A stretch of 22,278 nt of DNA from JAQVUB01 sp033809415 (GCA_033809415.1 JAPXLT010000043.1:1-22278), one strand, 5' to 3'. Counted from the first letter of the stretch, positions 1 to 6,478 are shown. Notes: generated from the letters alone by a model not told the origin. A program made the numbers and translations.

Positions 1-118
1 TGTCGTGGGGAGGGGGATGTCCTTGTCCTGTCCACCCTGTCCACCCTGTCCACCATGTCTGACCCGCACCACGCACCACGCACTACAGACGACGTATTAC
101 GCATTGACAGCCTTGTCT
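1..118. repeat. Short tandem repeats downstream of the ATPase gene
   Basis: Three perfect 9-bp units CCTGTCCAC lie at 27-53, followed by a decayed fourth at 54-62. A second low-complexity run of CGCACCA/CGCACTA-like units lies at about 63-85. The stretch sits just past the stop codon of the leftward ATPase gene and I see no credible gene in it. Confidence 0.75.
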
Positions 119-1363
119 TCAGAGGTTCAGGCTATTTTGATCGAGCAGGAAATCAATAAGCCCGACTACCAGGAATCCGTCATCTGTGCGCCAGGGTTTT
201 ATCTGATTCCTCACAACGATGATCTTTTTGAAACTATCCGGAATCTGCCGCAAGGGGCGCATTTCCTGTTCAGTTTTCTCATTGCCTGATAAATCAAGTG
301 CAGACTGGACATAGTACCGCTGATTTCCTGCATTGCAGACGAAATCGACTTCGGTCTGAATGCGCTTTTGCTCTTCACGAAGTGTCACAATCCCGACGTC
401 GACATTATATCCCCGTATTACCAGCTCGTTATATATGACATTTTCCATTAGGTGAGTCTCTTCCTGCTGACGGAAATTAAGCTTTGCATTACGCAATCCA
501 AGATCCTCGAAGTAGAACTTGAAAGGCGTGCCGATGTACTTTTTCCCCTTGACATCATATTTCATTGCTTTTGAGACAACAAACGCATTTTCAAGGTGCG
601 ACAGGTAGGAATTGAGAGTTCCCAGAGACAGTTCTTTTTCGCCTTTGCTTTTGAATGTGTCGAAAAGTTTTTGCGGATTGGTCAAGGATCCGACAGCTGA
701 AGCAAGCATGCAGACAAGTGCATCCAGAATATCCGTTCGCTGAACCCTGTTTCTTTCCACAATGTCTTTCAGGTATGTCTGGCTAGACAAGTCAGTCAGA
801 TAGCGGGATTTGGCGGCATCTCCCTTTTGTGCCATTACAGGAGGAAGCCCACCGTATGTCAGATACTCATTCAGGCTTTCGTTCTTGTCGCCGGAGGCGG
901 CAGAATAATATTCACTGAAAGACAACGGATGAATCCTGACCTGGTCTCCTCTCCCACGAAACTCTGTAATGATATCGGAGGAGAGAAATCTCGAATTGCT
1001 TCCCGTGACATAGATGTCTAAGTTTTTTTCGTAAAGGAGGCCGTTCAATAGCCACTCAAAGCCGTCGACCAGTTGAATCTCGTCCAAAATAAGGTAATGA
1101 ATTTCATTGTCATGAATCAATGAATGAATATACTGATCCAGGGCATGGGAATCGTGATGGAAACGGACACTGCTTTCTCGGTCAAGTTCAATCTTGATGA
1201 TATGCTCAGGGGAGACGCCTTTGTTCAGCAACGCATTTTTGAAAATCGGATCCAGAAGATAGGATTTCCCGCAGCGGCGAATGCCTGTAATGACCTTGAT
1301 AAGACCATTTTCACGTTTGTCCAGCAATTGCTGAAGATAATTTGGACGTTGAATCTCTTTCAT
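119..1363 (-). CDS. AAA ATPase with C-terminal DUF4143 domain
   Basis: A 414-residue protein of the widespread prokaryotic AAA ATPase/DUF4143 family, which is about 380-450 residues long and has no settled physiological role. The Walker A motif GIRRCGKS is at residues 27-34 and the Walker B motif LILDE at 91-95. A sensor-like TGSNSRFLS follows at about 120-128. The C-terminal half carries DUF4143 hallmarks: FKFYFEDLGLRN near 281-292, YNELVIRG at 311-318, and a late E-V-D-F stretch resembling a PD-(D/E)XK-type core. No signal peptide or membrane segment is visible, so it should be cytoplasmic. The start is supported by GGAG (complement of 1371-1374) seven bases upstream. The gene stands alone, divergent from everything to its right, and its promoter is surrounded by inverted repeats that suggest tight, perhaps self-directed, control. 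The family call is firm; substrate and role are unknown. Confidence 0.9.
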   Translation of the reverse strand: MKEIQRPNYLQQLLDKRENGLIKVITGIRRCGKSYLLDPIFKNALLNKGVSPEHIIKIELDRESSVRFHHDSHALDQYIHSLIHDNEIHYLILDEIQLVDGFEWLLNGLLYEKNLDIYVTGSNSRFLSSDIITEFRGRGDQVRIHPLSFSEYYSAASGDKNESLNEYLTYGGLPPVMAQKGDAAKSRYLTDLSSQTYLKDIVERNRVQRTDILDALVCMLASAVGSLTNPQKLFDTFKSKGEKELSLGTLNSYLSHLENAFVVSKAMKYDVKGKKYIGTPFKFYFEDLGLRNAKLNFRQQEETHLMENVIYNELVIRGYNVDVGIVTLREEQKRIQTEVDFVCNAGNQRYYVQSALDLSGNEKTEQEMRPLRQIPDSFKKIIVVRNQIKPWRTDDGFLVVGLIDFLLDQNSLNL

Positions 1364-1381
1364 TTATCCGCTCCATTCCTC

Positions 1382-1419
1382 ATTGGAGATTTTTGCCATT
1401 CTGGATGAGAATCTCCAAT
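1382..1419. promoter_or_regulatory. Inverted repeat, operator candidate (proximal copy)
   Basis: A perfect 10-bp inverted repeat: ATTGGAGATT at 1382-1391 and AATCTCCAAT at 1410-1419, with an 18-nt spacer. It lies between the predicted -10 box and the ATPase start codon, so a bound protein or a folded leader RNA could block expression. Confidence 0.65.
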
Positions 1420-1448
1420 AATATAATCTCCGTATCATACCTGCCCAA
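1420..1448 (-). promoter_or_regulatory. Predicted sigma70 promoter of the ATPase gene
   Basis: On the minus strand TTGGGC (1448-1443) and TATATT (1425-1420) are separated by 17 bases. The -10 box is good and the -35 box mediocre. It lies between the two GGAGATT/AATCTCC inverted repeats, and a lone AATCTCC half-site (1425-1431) overlaps the upstream edge of the -10 box. Confidence 0.5.
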
Positions 1449-1457
1449 TGCGTTCAT

Positions 1458-1491
1458 TGGAGATTTTTGCCATTTCCGGCAATAATCTCCA
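1458..1491. promoter_or_regulatory. Inverted repeat, operator candidate (distal copy)
   Basis: TGGAGATT at 1458-1465 and AATCTCCA at 1484-1491 form an 8-bp inverted repeat with an 18-nt spacer, the same geometry as the copy at 1382-1419. The left part of both copies is a 21-bp perfect direct repeat (1380-1400 and 1454-1474), offset by 74 bp. This copy lies upstream of the predicted -35 box. Confidence 0.65.
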
Positions 1492-1492
1492 G

Positions 1493-1720
1493 AATTTTTA
1501 GATTGACCTGGGGACAGTTGCTCGCATGTCATTGTGCTGGAAGACTTCTGCCAGGCGGATGGTCAGAAATACACCCGACGGCTTTTGATCTGGAGGAAAT
1601 CAATGACAGACTGGAGATGATAAAATAGACTGTTCTACTGCTTCCACGTGATAGACTGGAAGAGAAACGCAGCATTGAAAACTCCGATTGCAGAATACAA
1701 TTAGACCGCGTCCAAAAAGG
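1493..1720. other. Gene-free stretch, possible decayed coding DNA
   Basis: No open frame here has a convincing start, ribosome site and recognisable product. One short plus-strand frame ending in a stop near 1628 reads FDLEEINDRLEMIK, which looks protein-like (amphipathic, charged) but is too short to assign. I treat the stretch as non-coding or a gene remnant. Confidence 0.4.
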
Positions 1721-1721
1721 A

Positions 1722-1835
1722 TTTTTTAACCACGAACCACACGAAAAGACTTGGCGTGGGCTGCCGCCCGCAACCCATTTTTTGTCCACGGAAAGCACGG
1801 AAAGCGCGGAAAATTTGTAGGTTTGCTGCTCTGGC
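1722..1835 (+). repeat. Modular interspersed repeat, copy 1 (modules A and B)
   Basis: The A module (TTTTTTAACCACGAA with CACACGAAAAGAC) is at about 1723-1750. The B module (TTTGTCCACGGAAAGCACGG, then AAAGCGCGGAAAATTTGTAG) is at about 1780-1820. A decayed C module (GCTGCTCTGGCAGATG) follows. Between A and B a small hairpin forms: GTGGGC 1756-1761 with GCCCGC 1766-1771. The same modules recur at 5550, 6080, 8432, 14237, 16387 and 19239. Confidence 0.8.
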
Positions 1836-1848
1836 AGATGGGATGGCA

Positions 1849-1886
1849 TGCGGTTTAAAAGTAGCGCAACCGTCCCGGTTGTGATG
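1849..1886 (+). repeat. REP-like hairpin element, copy 1
   Basis: CAACC (1867-1871) and GGTTG (1877-1881) pair around GTCCC, preceded by TGCGGTTTAAAAGTAGCG. The same element, with the identical stem, is present in reverse orientation at about 16441-16477, next to another copy of the B module. It therefore appears to travel with the interspersed repeat. Confidence 0.6.
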
Positions 1887-2180
1887 TTCAGGATACGGTG
1901 GGGGCATCGGTATCCCGTCCACCATACCCGCTGCGTGCCCTCCCGTTTCCGCTTCGTTCGCGCACGCGCGCGTACCTTATCGAGGGTGGGTTGCCCCCTG
2001 GGTGGGTGGGGCTGGATGATTTCTGAACCACGGCGAAAACATAGTGCCGGAAAAACGGAATTTCAAGAAAAATCATAAGAAATCATACGGAAGCATAGAG
2101 AATGTGAATTGGAACATGGAAAACCCCGGGAAGTCATAGCAATTCCTAATCCTGTTCAAACGGCAAAATGAGTGTTTTTA
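1887..2180. other. Intergenic stretch with degenerate AT-rich repeats
   Basis: No convincing gene. A GC-rich part with alternating CGCACGCGCGCG near 1960 is followed by about 120 bases (2035-2155) built from drifting units such as AATCATAAGA, AATCATACGG and GTCATAGCAA. These look like a decayed short tandem repeat. Confidence 0.45.
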
Positions 2181-2408
2181 ATGGACAGGGACACGAATGG
2201 ACATCATGGACGCGATGGACTTGACGTTTGATGGACGAATGGGCAGGCACAAAAAAATGTCACCTGCTGTACGTGTCCATTCCTGTCCCTGTCTATCGTC
2301 CATCGTCCATCGTCCATTGTCCATTGTCCATCGTCCATCGTCCATTGTCCATTCAGCAGTCCATTCTTGTCCATTTGGTCCATCGTGTCCATTCCTGTCC
2401 CTGTCCAT
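2181..2408. repeat. Large imperfect inverted repeat of ATGGAC/GTCCAT units
   Basis: The left arm 2181-2211 matches the reverse complement of the right arm 2378-2408 at 28 of 31 positions. The loop contains nine tandem 7-bp units GTCTATC/GTCCATC/GTCCATT at 2291-2353 and further scattered GTCCAT words. All frames across it are open only because the repeat lacks stop codons, so I do not call genes here. Confidence 0.8.
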
Positions 2409-2415
2409 CGTCCAT

Positions 2416-2490
2416 AAAAAATCTTTCACAAAAAACAAGAAGTTTGGCAGTAGTACGAAAATTTTTTCTAGGGTTGTGCTCTGTCGGACA
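2416..2490 (+). repeat. Modular interspersed repeat fragment (copy 0)
   Basis: AAATCTTTCACAAAAAACAA at about 2418-2437 recurs at about 5822-5841, with similar flanks (a CAGTAGTACGAAAATTTT-type tail). The following TTTTTTCTAGGGTTGTGCT and GTCGGA resemble the C module (TAGGGTTGCTGCTTCGACGG) seen at 5595 and 8532. Confidence 0.55.
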
Positions 2491-2518
2491 GGTCGGACAG
2501 GTCGGACAGGTCGGACGG
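2483..2518 (+). repeat. Tandem array of a 9-bp unit
   Basis: Four units of GTCGGACAG (the last is GTCGGACGG). The array starts inside the end of the preceding repeat fragment and ends 55 bp upstream of the -35 box of the reductase-like operon. Confidence 0.8.
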
Positions 2519-2573
2519 GCAAGAGTGGAATCAGCCCTGAAAAGTTTTCAATTCAGTTTTTGTTAAAATAGTC

Positions 2574-2601
2574 TTGACAAGGCTAAAACAAAGATTATAT
2601 T
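2574..2601 (+). promoter_or_regulatory. Strong sigma70 promoter of the reductase-IclR-U32-like operon
   Basis: A perfect -35 box TTGACA (2574-2579), a 16-bp spacer and the -10 box TATATT (2596-2601, five of six consensus positions) in an AT-rich context. Transcription would start near 2608, about 50 bases before the first start codon. Confidence 0.7.
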
Positions 2602-2610
2602 TAAGTTATA

Positions 2611-2628
2611 GATGAATATGCATTCATC
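2611..2628. promoter_or_regulatory. Palindromic operator candidate at the transcription start
   Basis: GATGAAT (2611-2617) and ATTCATC (2622-2628) form a perfect 7-bp inverted repeat with a 4-nt spacer, a few bases downstream of the predicted transcription start. Its place and symmetry suit a repressor, plausibly the IclR protein encoded second in the operon. The link is inference. Confidence 0.5.
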
Positions 2629-2658
2629 AATGATAAGAGTAAGTGACAGGAGATTACG

Positions 2659-3720
2659 ATGGCGATCTATACTCGGACATTCAATCAGGAGGACTTTTCG
2701 ACTCCGCAGAAGGCGGCTGATGCGGTCAAGCGGAAGGCTTTGGAACTGGGTGCCGATGCTGTTGGCATTGGCAACATTGAGCGTTGGGCGGGTGCTCCGA
2801 TCCAGATGGATCCGAAGCAGATCATGCCTGAATGCAAGTCCATCATCGGGATGGTGTTCCGGGTGGAGCGCGGAAGTTTGCGCGGCATCGAGGAGGGCAC
2901 GTATTTTAGCAACTATTCCGCAATGGGCTATGGCGGTCTTACGTATCTTTATATCCCGATGGTCGTCATCAATCTTTCGAAATTCATCGAGGACAACGGC
3001 AGCGAAGCGATTCCCATGGGGCATCAGAGCGACTGGCGCGGGATCGACAACGAGGGATTTGCTATGAGGAATTACAGCCGTCCCGTGCGCGAGGGGCAGG
3101 CCATGCCCGATGTGATGATTCATCTTCGCATTGCTGCATACTTGTGCGGACTCGGCGAAATCGGATTCAGCAAAATGTTCCTTTCACCTCAATTCGGTCC
3201 CCGTTGCCGGGTGGGAATCGTTCTTACGGACTTGGAACTCGAACCGGACCCCATTTACAGTGGACCGAAGCTTTGCAACCGCTGCATGGCGTGCGTCCGG
3301 GCATGCCCGGCACAGGCCTTCTCGACGGAGAAGACCATAAAGGTAAATTTGGCCGGACACGAAGTCGAGTGGAGCGACCTGGACATGCGCGCCTGCGGTG
3401 CCTCCTTTGTCGGGGCAAAAGATTCCGGCGTAGAGCAGAAGGATCCATATACGCAGGGAGTTCCCACCAGTGTTCCTGGCGACTGGTCCCCCTTCTATCA
3501 CAAACCGCGCAATGTCTACAATACCGGTCAGGCGGTCTGCGGTGCTCGCGGATGCACCCGTGCTTGCATGATCAGTCTGGAAGCACGGGGAGTGCTCCAG
3601 AACACCTTCCGGCAGAAGTTCCGCCGACGCCCGGAATGGCGTGTGGACTGGAACACGCCGCCAGAATACTCGAAGGGAACCATTTTCCGGAAGCAAAAAG
3701 AAGTTATTGACGCGGATTGA
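2659..3720 (+). CDS. Reductive-dehalogenase/QueG-like 4Fe-4S protein
   Basis: A 353-residue protein related to the cobalamin-dependent reductive dehalogenase (RdhA) and epoxyqueuosine reductase (QueG) group. A ferredoxin-type cluster motif CNRCMACVRACP has cysteines at 206, 209, 212 and 216. A second, spaced set (Cys294, 299 and 303, perhaps with Cys246) could hold another cluster. The stretch GLGEIGFSKMFLSPQFGPR (residues 164-182), followed by a V-L-T-D-L-x-L-E-P-D segment, matches the conserved core just before the clusters in RdhA/QueG proteins. There is no Tat or Sec signal and no membrane helix, unlike respiratory dehalogenases, so it is probably cytoplasmic and catabolic or biosynthetic. 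AGGAGA (2648-2653) supports the start. It is first in an operon, 50 bp before an IclR gene. A corrinoid cofactor is expected from the family but cannot be proved here; the substrate is unknown. Confidence 0.75.
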   Translation: MAIYTRTFNQEDFSTPQKAADAVKRKALELGADAVGIGNIERWAGAPIQMDPKQIMPECKSIIGMVFRVERGSLRGIEEGTYFSNYSAMGYGGLTYLYIPMVVINLSKFIEDNGSEAIPMGHQSDWRGIDNEGFAMRNYSRPVREGQAMPDVMIHLRIAAYLCGLGEIGFSKMFLSPQFGPRCRVGIVLTDLELEPDPIYSGPKLCNRCMACVRACPAQAFSTEKTIKVNLAGHEVEWSDLDMRACGASFVGAKDSGVEQKDPYTQGVPTSVPGDWSPFYHKPRNVYNTGQAVCGARGCTRACMISLEARGVLQNTFRQKFRRRPEWRVDWNTPPEYSKGTIFRKQKEVIDAD

Positions 3721-3770
3721 AGCGTTGCCGTATGTGTAGTTTTTCATTTGGCAAAGGGAGATAAGGAAGC

Positions 3771-4520
3771 ATGGCCAAATCAGATTACGTTCTTTCATTG
3801 CTAAAGGCCTTGGACATCCTCAGGCTAGTCTGCGCGTCACCGGATGGCATGCGCCTGAATGAAATTGCCGATCATCTCGAACTCAAAAAACCGACGGCGT
3901 ACAATCTGATTCGCACCTTGCGCGCCCGGGGATTTCTGGACAAGGACAATGCAAACCGATATTACGCTGGAAACGCTATCCGCGAGCTTGCGGATTTGCG
4001 GCACAATACGATTCTCCTGAAAGCAGCAGGACGGGAACTGCGAAGACTGCACCGGATGTTTCCGGAAGCCGTCCTGACTTTTTCCGAACTGCTGCCGGGC
4101 GGAGTCGAATGCCGTCTACGGATGTCTCCCGACCGCCCTGGTGAACTTCAGCAGGGGGCACCCCGTACGCTGGTCACGTTTTCCCCGTATGTCTCGGCTT
4201 CGGCGGTTTGCCTGCAATCCTGTGCCGCCAATGCGAGTGCCTTCGAACGTAATTTCCCCTTTGCCGAATATGGTCTTGCCCGATGGCAGAACGAAGAACG
4301 CTTCCTGGAAGTCAAGCGGAAGGTGCGTTCGGAACTTGTTTACCGGATGGAGGAGCATGCGCCGGGACTCACCAAGGCGTTTTTCTTGTTCGGGAACTAT
4401 GCGCTTGGGGTGCGTCTGGATAAAGAAGTCCCGGGAATTGCCGAAAAGATCAACCTGGCGGCGGCTGAATACAGGGCAACGCTGGAAATGGAGCTGGCGC
4501 CCAAGGAGAAGTCAGAATGA
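3771..4520 (+). CDS. IclR-family transcriptional regulator
   Basis: A 249-residue protein with the usual IclR layout. An N-terminal winged helix-turn-helix covers about residues 7-70: LLKALDILRLV, then LNEIADHLELKKPTAYNLIR as the DNA-contacting part, then the wing. A C-terminal effector-binding domain covers about 85-240. The family binds small carbon compounds and usually controls the adjacent catabolic operon as a dimer or tetramer. AAGGA lies just before the start. It is sandwiched between the iron-sulfur protein (50 bp upstream) and the U32-like gene (4-nt overlap), so it is very likely cotranscribed and self-regulated; the palindrome at 2611-2628 is the best candidate site. The effector domain is rich in substitutions compared with the second IclR at 12223, so the ligands probably differ. 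Confidence 0.88.
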   Translation: MAKSDYVLSLLKALDILRLVCASPDGMRLNEIADHLELKKPTAYNLIRTLRARGFLDKDNANRYYAGNAIRELADLRHNTILLKAAGRELRRLHRMFPEAVLTFSELLPGGVECRLRMSPDRPGELQQGAPRTLVTFSPYVSASAVCLQSCAANASAFERNFPFAEYGLARWQNEERFLEVKRKVRSELVYRMEEHAPGLTKAFFLFGNYALGVRLDKEVPGIAEKINLAAAEYRATLEMELAPKEKSE

Positions 4521-5545
4521 AATTCGCCATCGGTTACAGACAGACGGAAAGCGGAGAGCCGTTCTGGAATATCGTGTCCGACTATAGGGATGCCGTGGCG
4601 GAAGTGTATTTCCCGTGGCCGGGACTGCCAACCGGACGCCCCGCATTCGGCTCAAGCCGCGGTGCACGCGATTGGAGCGCACAGGCGGAGCTGGAAGAGG
4701 AAATTGCAGCGGTCCGCTCGATGGGCGTCAAGCTGGATTTGCTGTTCAATGCGAACTGCTACGGAGGACGCGCCGCCGGAGAGGATTTGCGCCGGGAAGT
4801 TGAATCGGTTCTTGCCTATCTCGAGGAACTGGAACTTTTGCCCGAAATCGTGACGACCGCCAGCCCGTTCGTCGCATGGACGGTGAAGACAGCGTTTCCT
4901 TCCATCGAGACGCGAGCATCCGTGAACATGCGGATCGATTCCGTTTCCGCGATGGAATCCCTCTCCGATCTCTTCGATTCGTTCCATATTCGCCGCGATC
5001 TTCAGCGCGACTTGGATTCCGTTGCAAAATATCACGCATGGTGCGTCGCTCACGGGAAAAAACTCTGCATGTTGGTCAATAGCGGCTGCCTCCGCTGTTG
5101 CCCGTTCCAGACGTTCCATGACAACCTGCTGGGACACGACGAAGAAGTCGCCGCACATGCCAATGTGAAGGAATTCCAGCCTCATCTTTGCCGGAAGCTG
5201 TATGCAGACCGGAAAAATCCCCTTGCTTTCCTCCGCTCGACTTGGATCCGACCTGAAGACCTGGCGGAATACGAACCGTATTTCGAGGTGGTGAAGCTCG
5301 CAACGAGGACACATCCAAATCCCCGGATGGTTCTGGGCGCCTATGCCTCCAGAAAGTTTTTTGGCAATCTATTCGACCTCACCGAACCGGGATTCGCCGG
5401 GACGTTTGCGCCGTACGTGATGGATAATTCACGTTTCCCGACAGAATGGAAACAAGTGCTTCACTGCAAGGAGATGCGTGATTGCACCAAAGAAGGATGC
5501 GGAAAATGCTCCGAAATCCTCGAACAGGTCTTCCAGCAATGGTAG
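4517..5545 (+). CDS. U32-peptidase-like, cysteine-rich TIM-barrel protein
   Basis: A 342-residue protein whose start codon overlaps the IclR stop (ATGA), indicating translational coupling. I place it, with moderate confidence, in the peptidase U32/collagenase-like superfamily (PrtC, UbiU, TrhP relatives). The central stretch LCMLVNSGCLRCCPFQTFHD (residues 183-202) and the following STWIRPEDLAEYE (241-253) resemble the conserved core of short U32-like proteins. Eleven cysteines occur: 81, 176, 184, 191, 194, 195, 225, and a C-terminal knot at 317, 323, 328 and 331. UbiU/UbiV-type members use four cysteines to hold a 4Fe-4S cluster, so an iron-sulfur enzyme is more likely than a true protease. 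No signal peptide is seen. Pairing with an RdhA/QueG-like protein suggests a shared low-potential redox step. Confidence 0.6.
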   Translation: MKFAIGYRQTESGEPFWNIVSDYRDAVAEVYFPWPGLPTGRPAFGSSRGARDWSAQAELEEEIAAVRSMGVKLDLLFNANCYGGRAAGEDLRREVESVLAYLEELELLPEIVTTASPFVAWTVKTAFPSIETRASVNMRIDSVSAMESLSDLFDSFHIRRDLQRDLDSVAKYHAWCVAHGKKLCMLVNSGCLRCCPFQTFHDNLLGHDEEVAAHANVKEFQPHLCRKLYADRKNPLAFLRSTWIRPEDLAEYEPYFEVVKLATRTHPNPRMVLGAYASRKFFGNLFDLTEPGFAGTFAPYVMDNSRFPTEWKQVLHCKEMRDCTKEGCGKCSEILEQVFQQW

Positions 5546-5549
5546 GTAG

Positions 5550-5875
5550 TTTTTTAACCACGAAAGGCACGAAAAGACACGAAAAATTTTTATAGGGTTG
5601 CTGCTTCGACGGATGAGCCTGCTCTGCCAAAATTCTTGCGTGTCAAGGTCGGCTTTACTTTTTCAGTCGGAGGCGATATGGAGCGCCGGCGGAGCGCCGG
5701 CATGAAGCCGGTTTTCCTTTCTCATTGCTGAAAACATTACTGAAAAATCAAAAAGTTCAAAAAAAATTCTCAAAAATGAGAAAGACCTTCAAAGCCAGTA
5801 ACTTGCGCATCGGTTTTTTGAAAATCTTTCACAAAAAACAAGATTCTGGGTGATAGTAGCACGAAAGTTTTACGC
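5550..5875 (+). repeat. Modular interspersed repeat, copy 2 (modules A, C, D, E, F)
   Basis: Begins 5 bp after the U32-like stop codon. In order: TTTTTAACCACGAAAGGCAC (A), TAGGGTTGCTGCTTCGACGG (C, about 5593), AATTCTTGCGTGTCAAGGTC (D, about 5632), a GC-rich hairpin block GCGCCGGCGGAGCGCCGGC then ATGAAGCCGG (E, about 5683-5713), and an AT-rich GAAAAATCAAAAAGTTCAAA tail (F, about 5741). D, E and F recur in the same order at 8735-8915. The B module is missing here. The tail continues into TCTTTCACAAAAAACAAG, shared with 2416-2440. Confidence 0.8.
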
Positions 5876-5958
5876 GCAAGTGGAGATGACTGACTTGAAA
5901 ACTAGACAAAACGCCTTATGTCAACCGAAGCTTAGTCACAAATGCAACCGAATTTCGA
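5876..5958. other. Short gene-free stretch before the pseudogene
   Basis: No gene, clear promoter or repeat module. GCGCAAGT at 5874-5881 is the reverse complement of ACTTGCGC at 5801-5808; the significance is unknown. Confidence 0.3.
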
Positions 5959-6081
5959 TTGGAGCAAATCGTGCTGTTTCCCCGGAAATACTATCTTCAG
6001 CAACTCATCGAGCACCGTGAGAATGGTCTGGTCAAGGTAGTCTGTGGTCTTCGCCACTACAATGAGCTGGTGAGTCGTGCT
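5959..6081 (+). pseudogene. Remnant of a DUF4143 AAA ATPase with a large internal deletion
   Basis: The frame starting at TTG 5959 reads YYLQQLIEHRENGLVKVVCG, closely matching YLQQLLDKRENGLIKVITG at residues 9-27 of the ATPase at 119-1363. It then passes through LRH straight into YNELVSR, which matches YNELVIR at residues 311-317 of the same ATPase. Roughly 280 residues, including Walker A and B, are therefore missing, and the frame then runs into the B module of an interspersed repeat. It has no plausible ATPase function. It indicates that a second, plus-strand ATPase gene once sat here. Confidence 0.7.
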
Positions 6082-6270
6082 GACGCCCACAACTTATTTT
6101 TTGTCCACGGAAAGCACGGAAAGCGCGGAAAGTTTGTAGGGTTGTCGCTTTGACGGATGAACCTGCACTGGCGAAATTCTTGCGTGCCAAGGTCGGCTTT
6201 GCGCAATTGCGCCGGGGGCTCACCGGCATAAGCATCGCGGTAATGGGTCAGGAGTAAAACTGGGTGATAG
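6080..6270 (+). repeat. Modular interspersed repeat, copy 3 (modules B, C, D, decayed E)
   Basis: The B module TTTGTCCACGGAAAGCACGG (about 6100-6119) and its tail, C (TAGGGTTGTCGCTTTGACGG, about 6137), D (AATTCTTGCGTGCCAAGGTC, about 6175) and a decayed E (GGCTCACCGGCATAAGC) follow in the standard order. It ends in CTGGGTGATAG (6260-6270), a word also found at the end of copy 2. The left edge abuts the ATPase remnant. Confidence 0.8.
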
Positions 6271-6273
6271 GGA

Positions 6274-6401
6274 CTTTTTTTACAACTAAAGACACTAATG
6301 GACACGAAAAAATTTCATGGCAAGCACGACACATTCGCGCAGAAAAAGTTACTTCCATGAAATTTTTTCGTGTCCTTTCGGGCATTTCGTTGTTCAAAAA
6401 G
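6274..6401. repeat. Palindromic CACGAA element (A facing A)
   Basis: A perfect 21-bp inverted repeat (6300-6320 with 6355-6375, spacer 34 nt) is extended outward by imperfect pairing to arms of about 48 bp: CTTTTTTTACAAC at the left edge against GTTGTTCAAAAAG at the right. Each arm is a version of the A module. No ORF of interest is inside. Confidence 0.85.
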
Positions 6402-6478
6402 AATTTCTTGCCTACCCCGGGTTCACTGACGCCTTACGCAGTTCATAAAAAAATTATAGAGTATTGGAAAATTTAAAT

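Noticed and set aside
1583..1628. RecN-like peptide fragment FDLEEINDRLEMIK
   Set aside because: Fourteen residues are too few, and no flanking frame continues the similarity convincingly.
2178..2571. Open frames of 60-124 codons on both strands rich in WTMDDGR or STVHRP-like words
   Set aside because: They are translations of GTCCAT/ATGGAC tandem repeats, open in several frames at once.
4652..5314. 220-codon minus-strand open frame opposite the U32-like gene
   Set aside because: No ribosome site, no recognisable family, and the plus strand is part of a coupled operon.
5959..6153. A functional small protein from the TTG at 5959
   Set aside because: The first part is an ATPase remnant without Walker motifs and the second half is repeat-coded KHGKRGKF sequence.
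6274..6401. Palindromic CACGAA elements as Rho-independent terminators
   Set aside because: The T tract lies before and the A tract after the stem on the plus strand, and the arrangement is symmetric, so neither strand gives the usual stem followed by U run.
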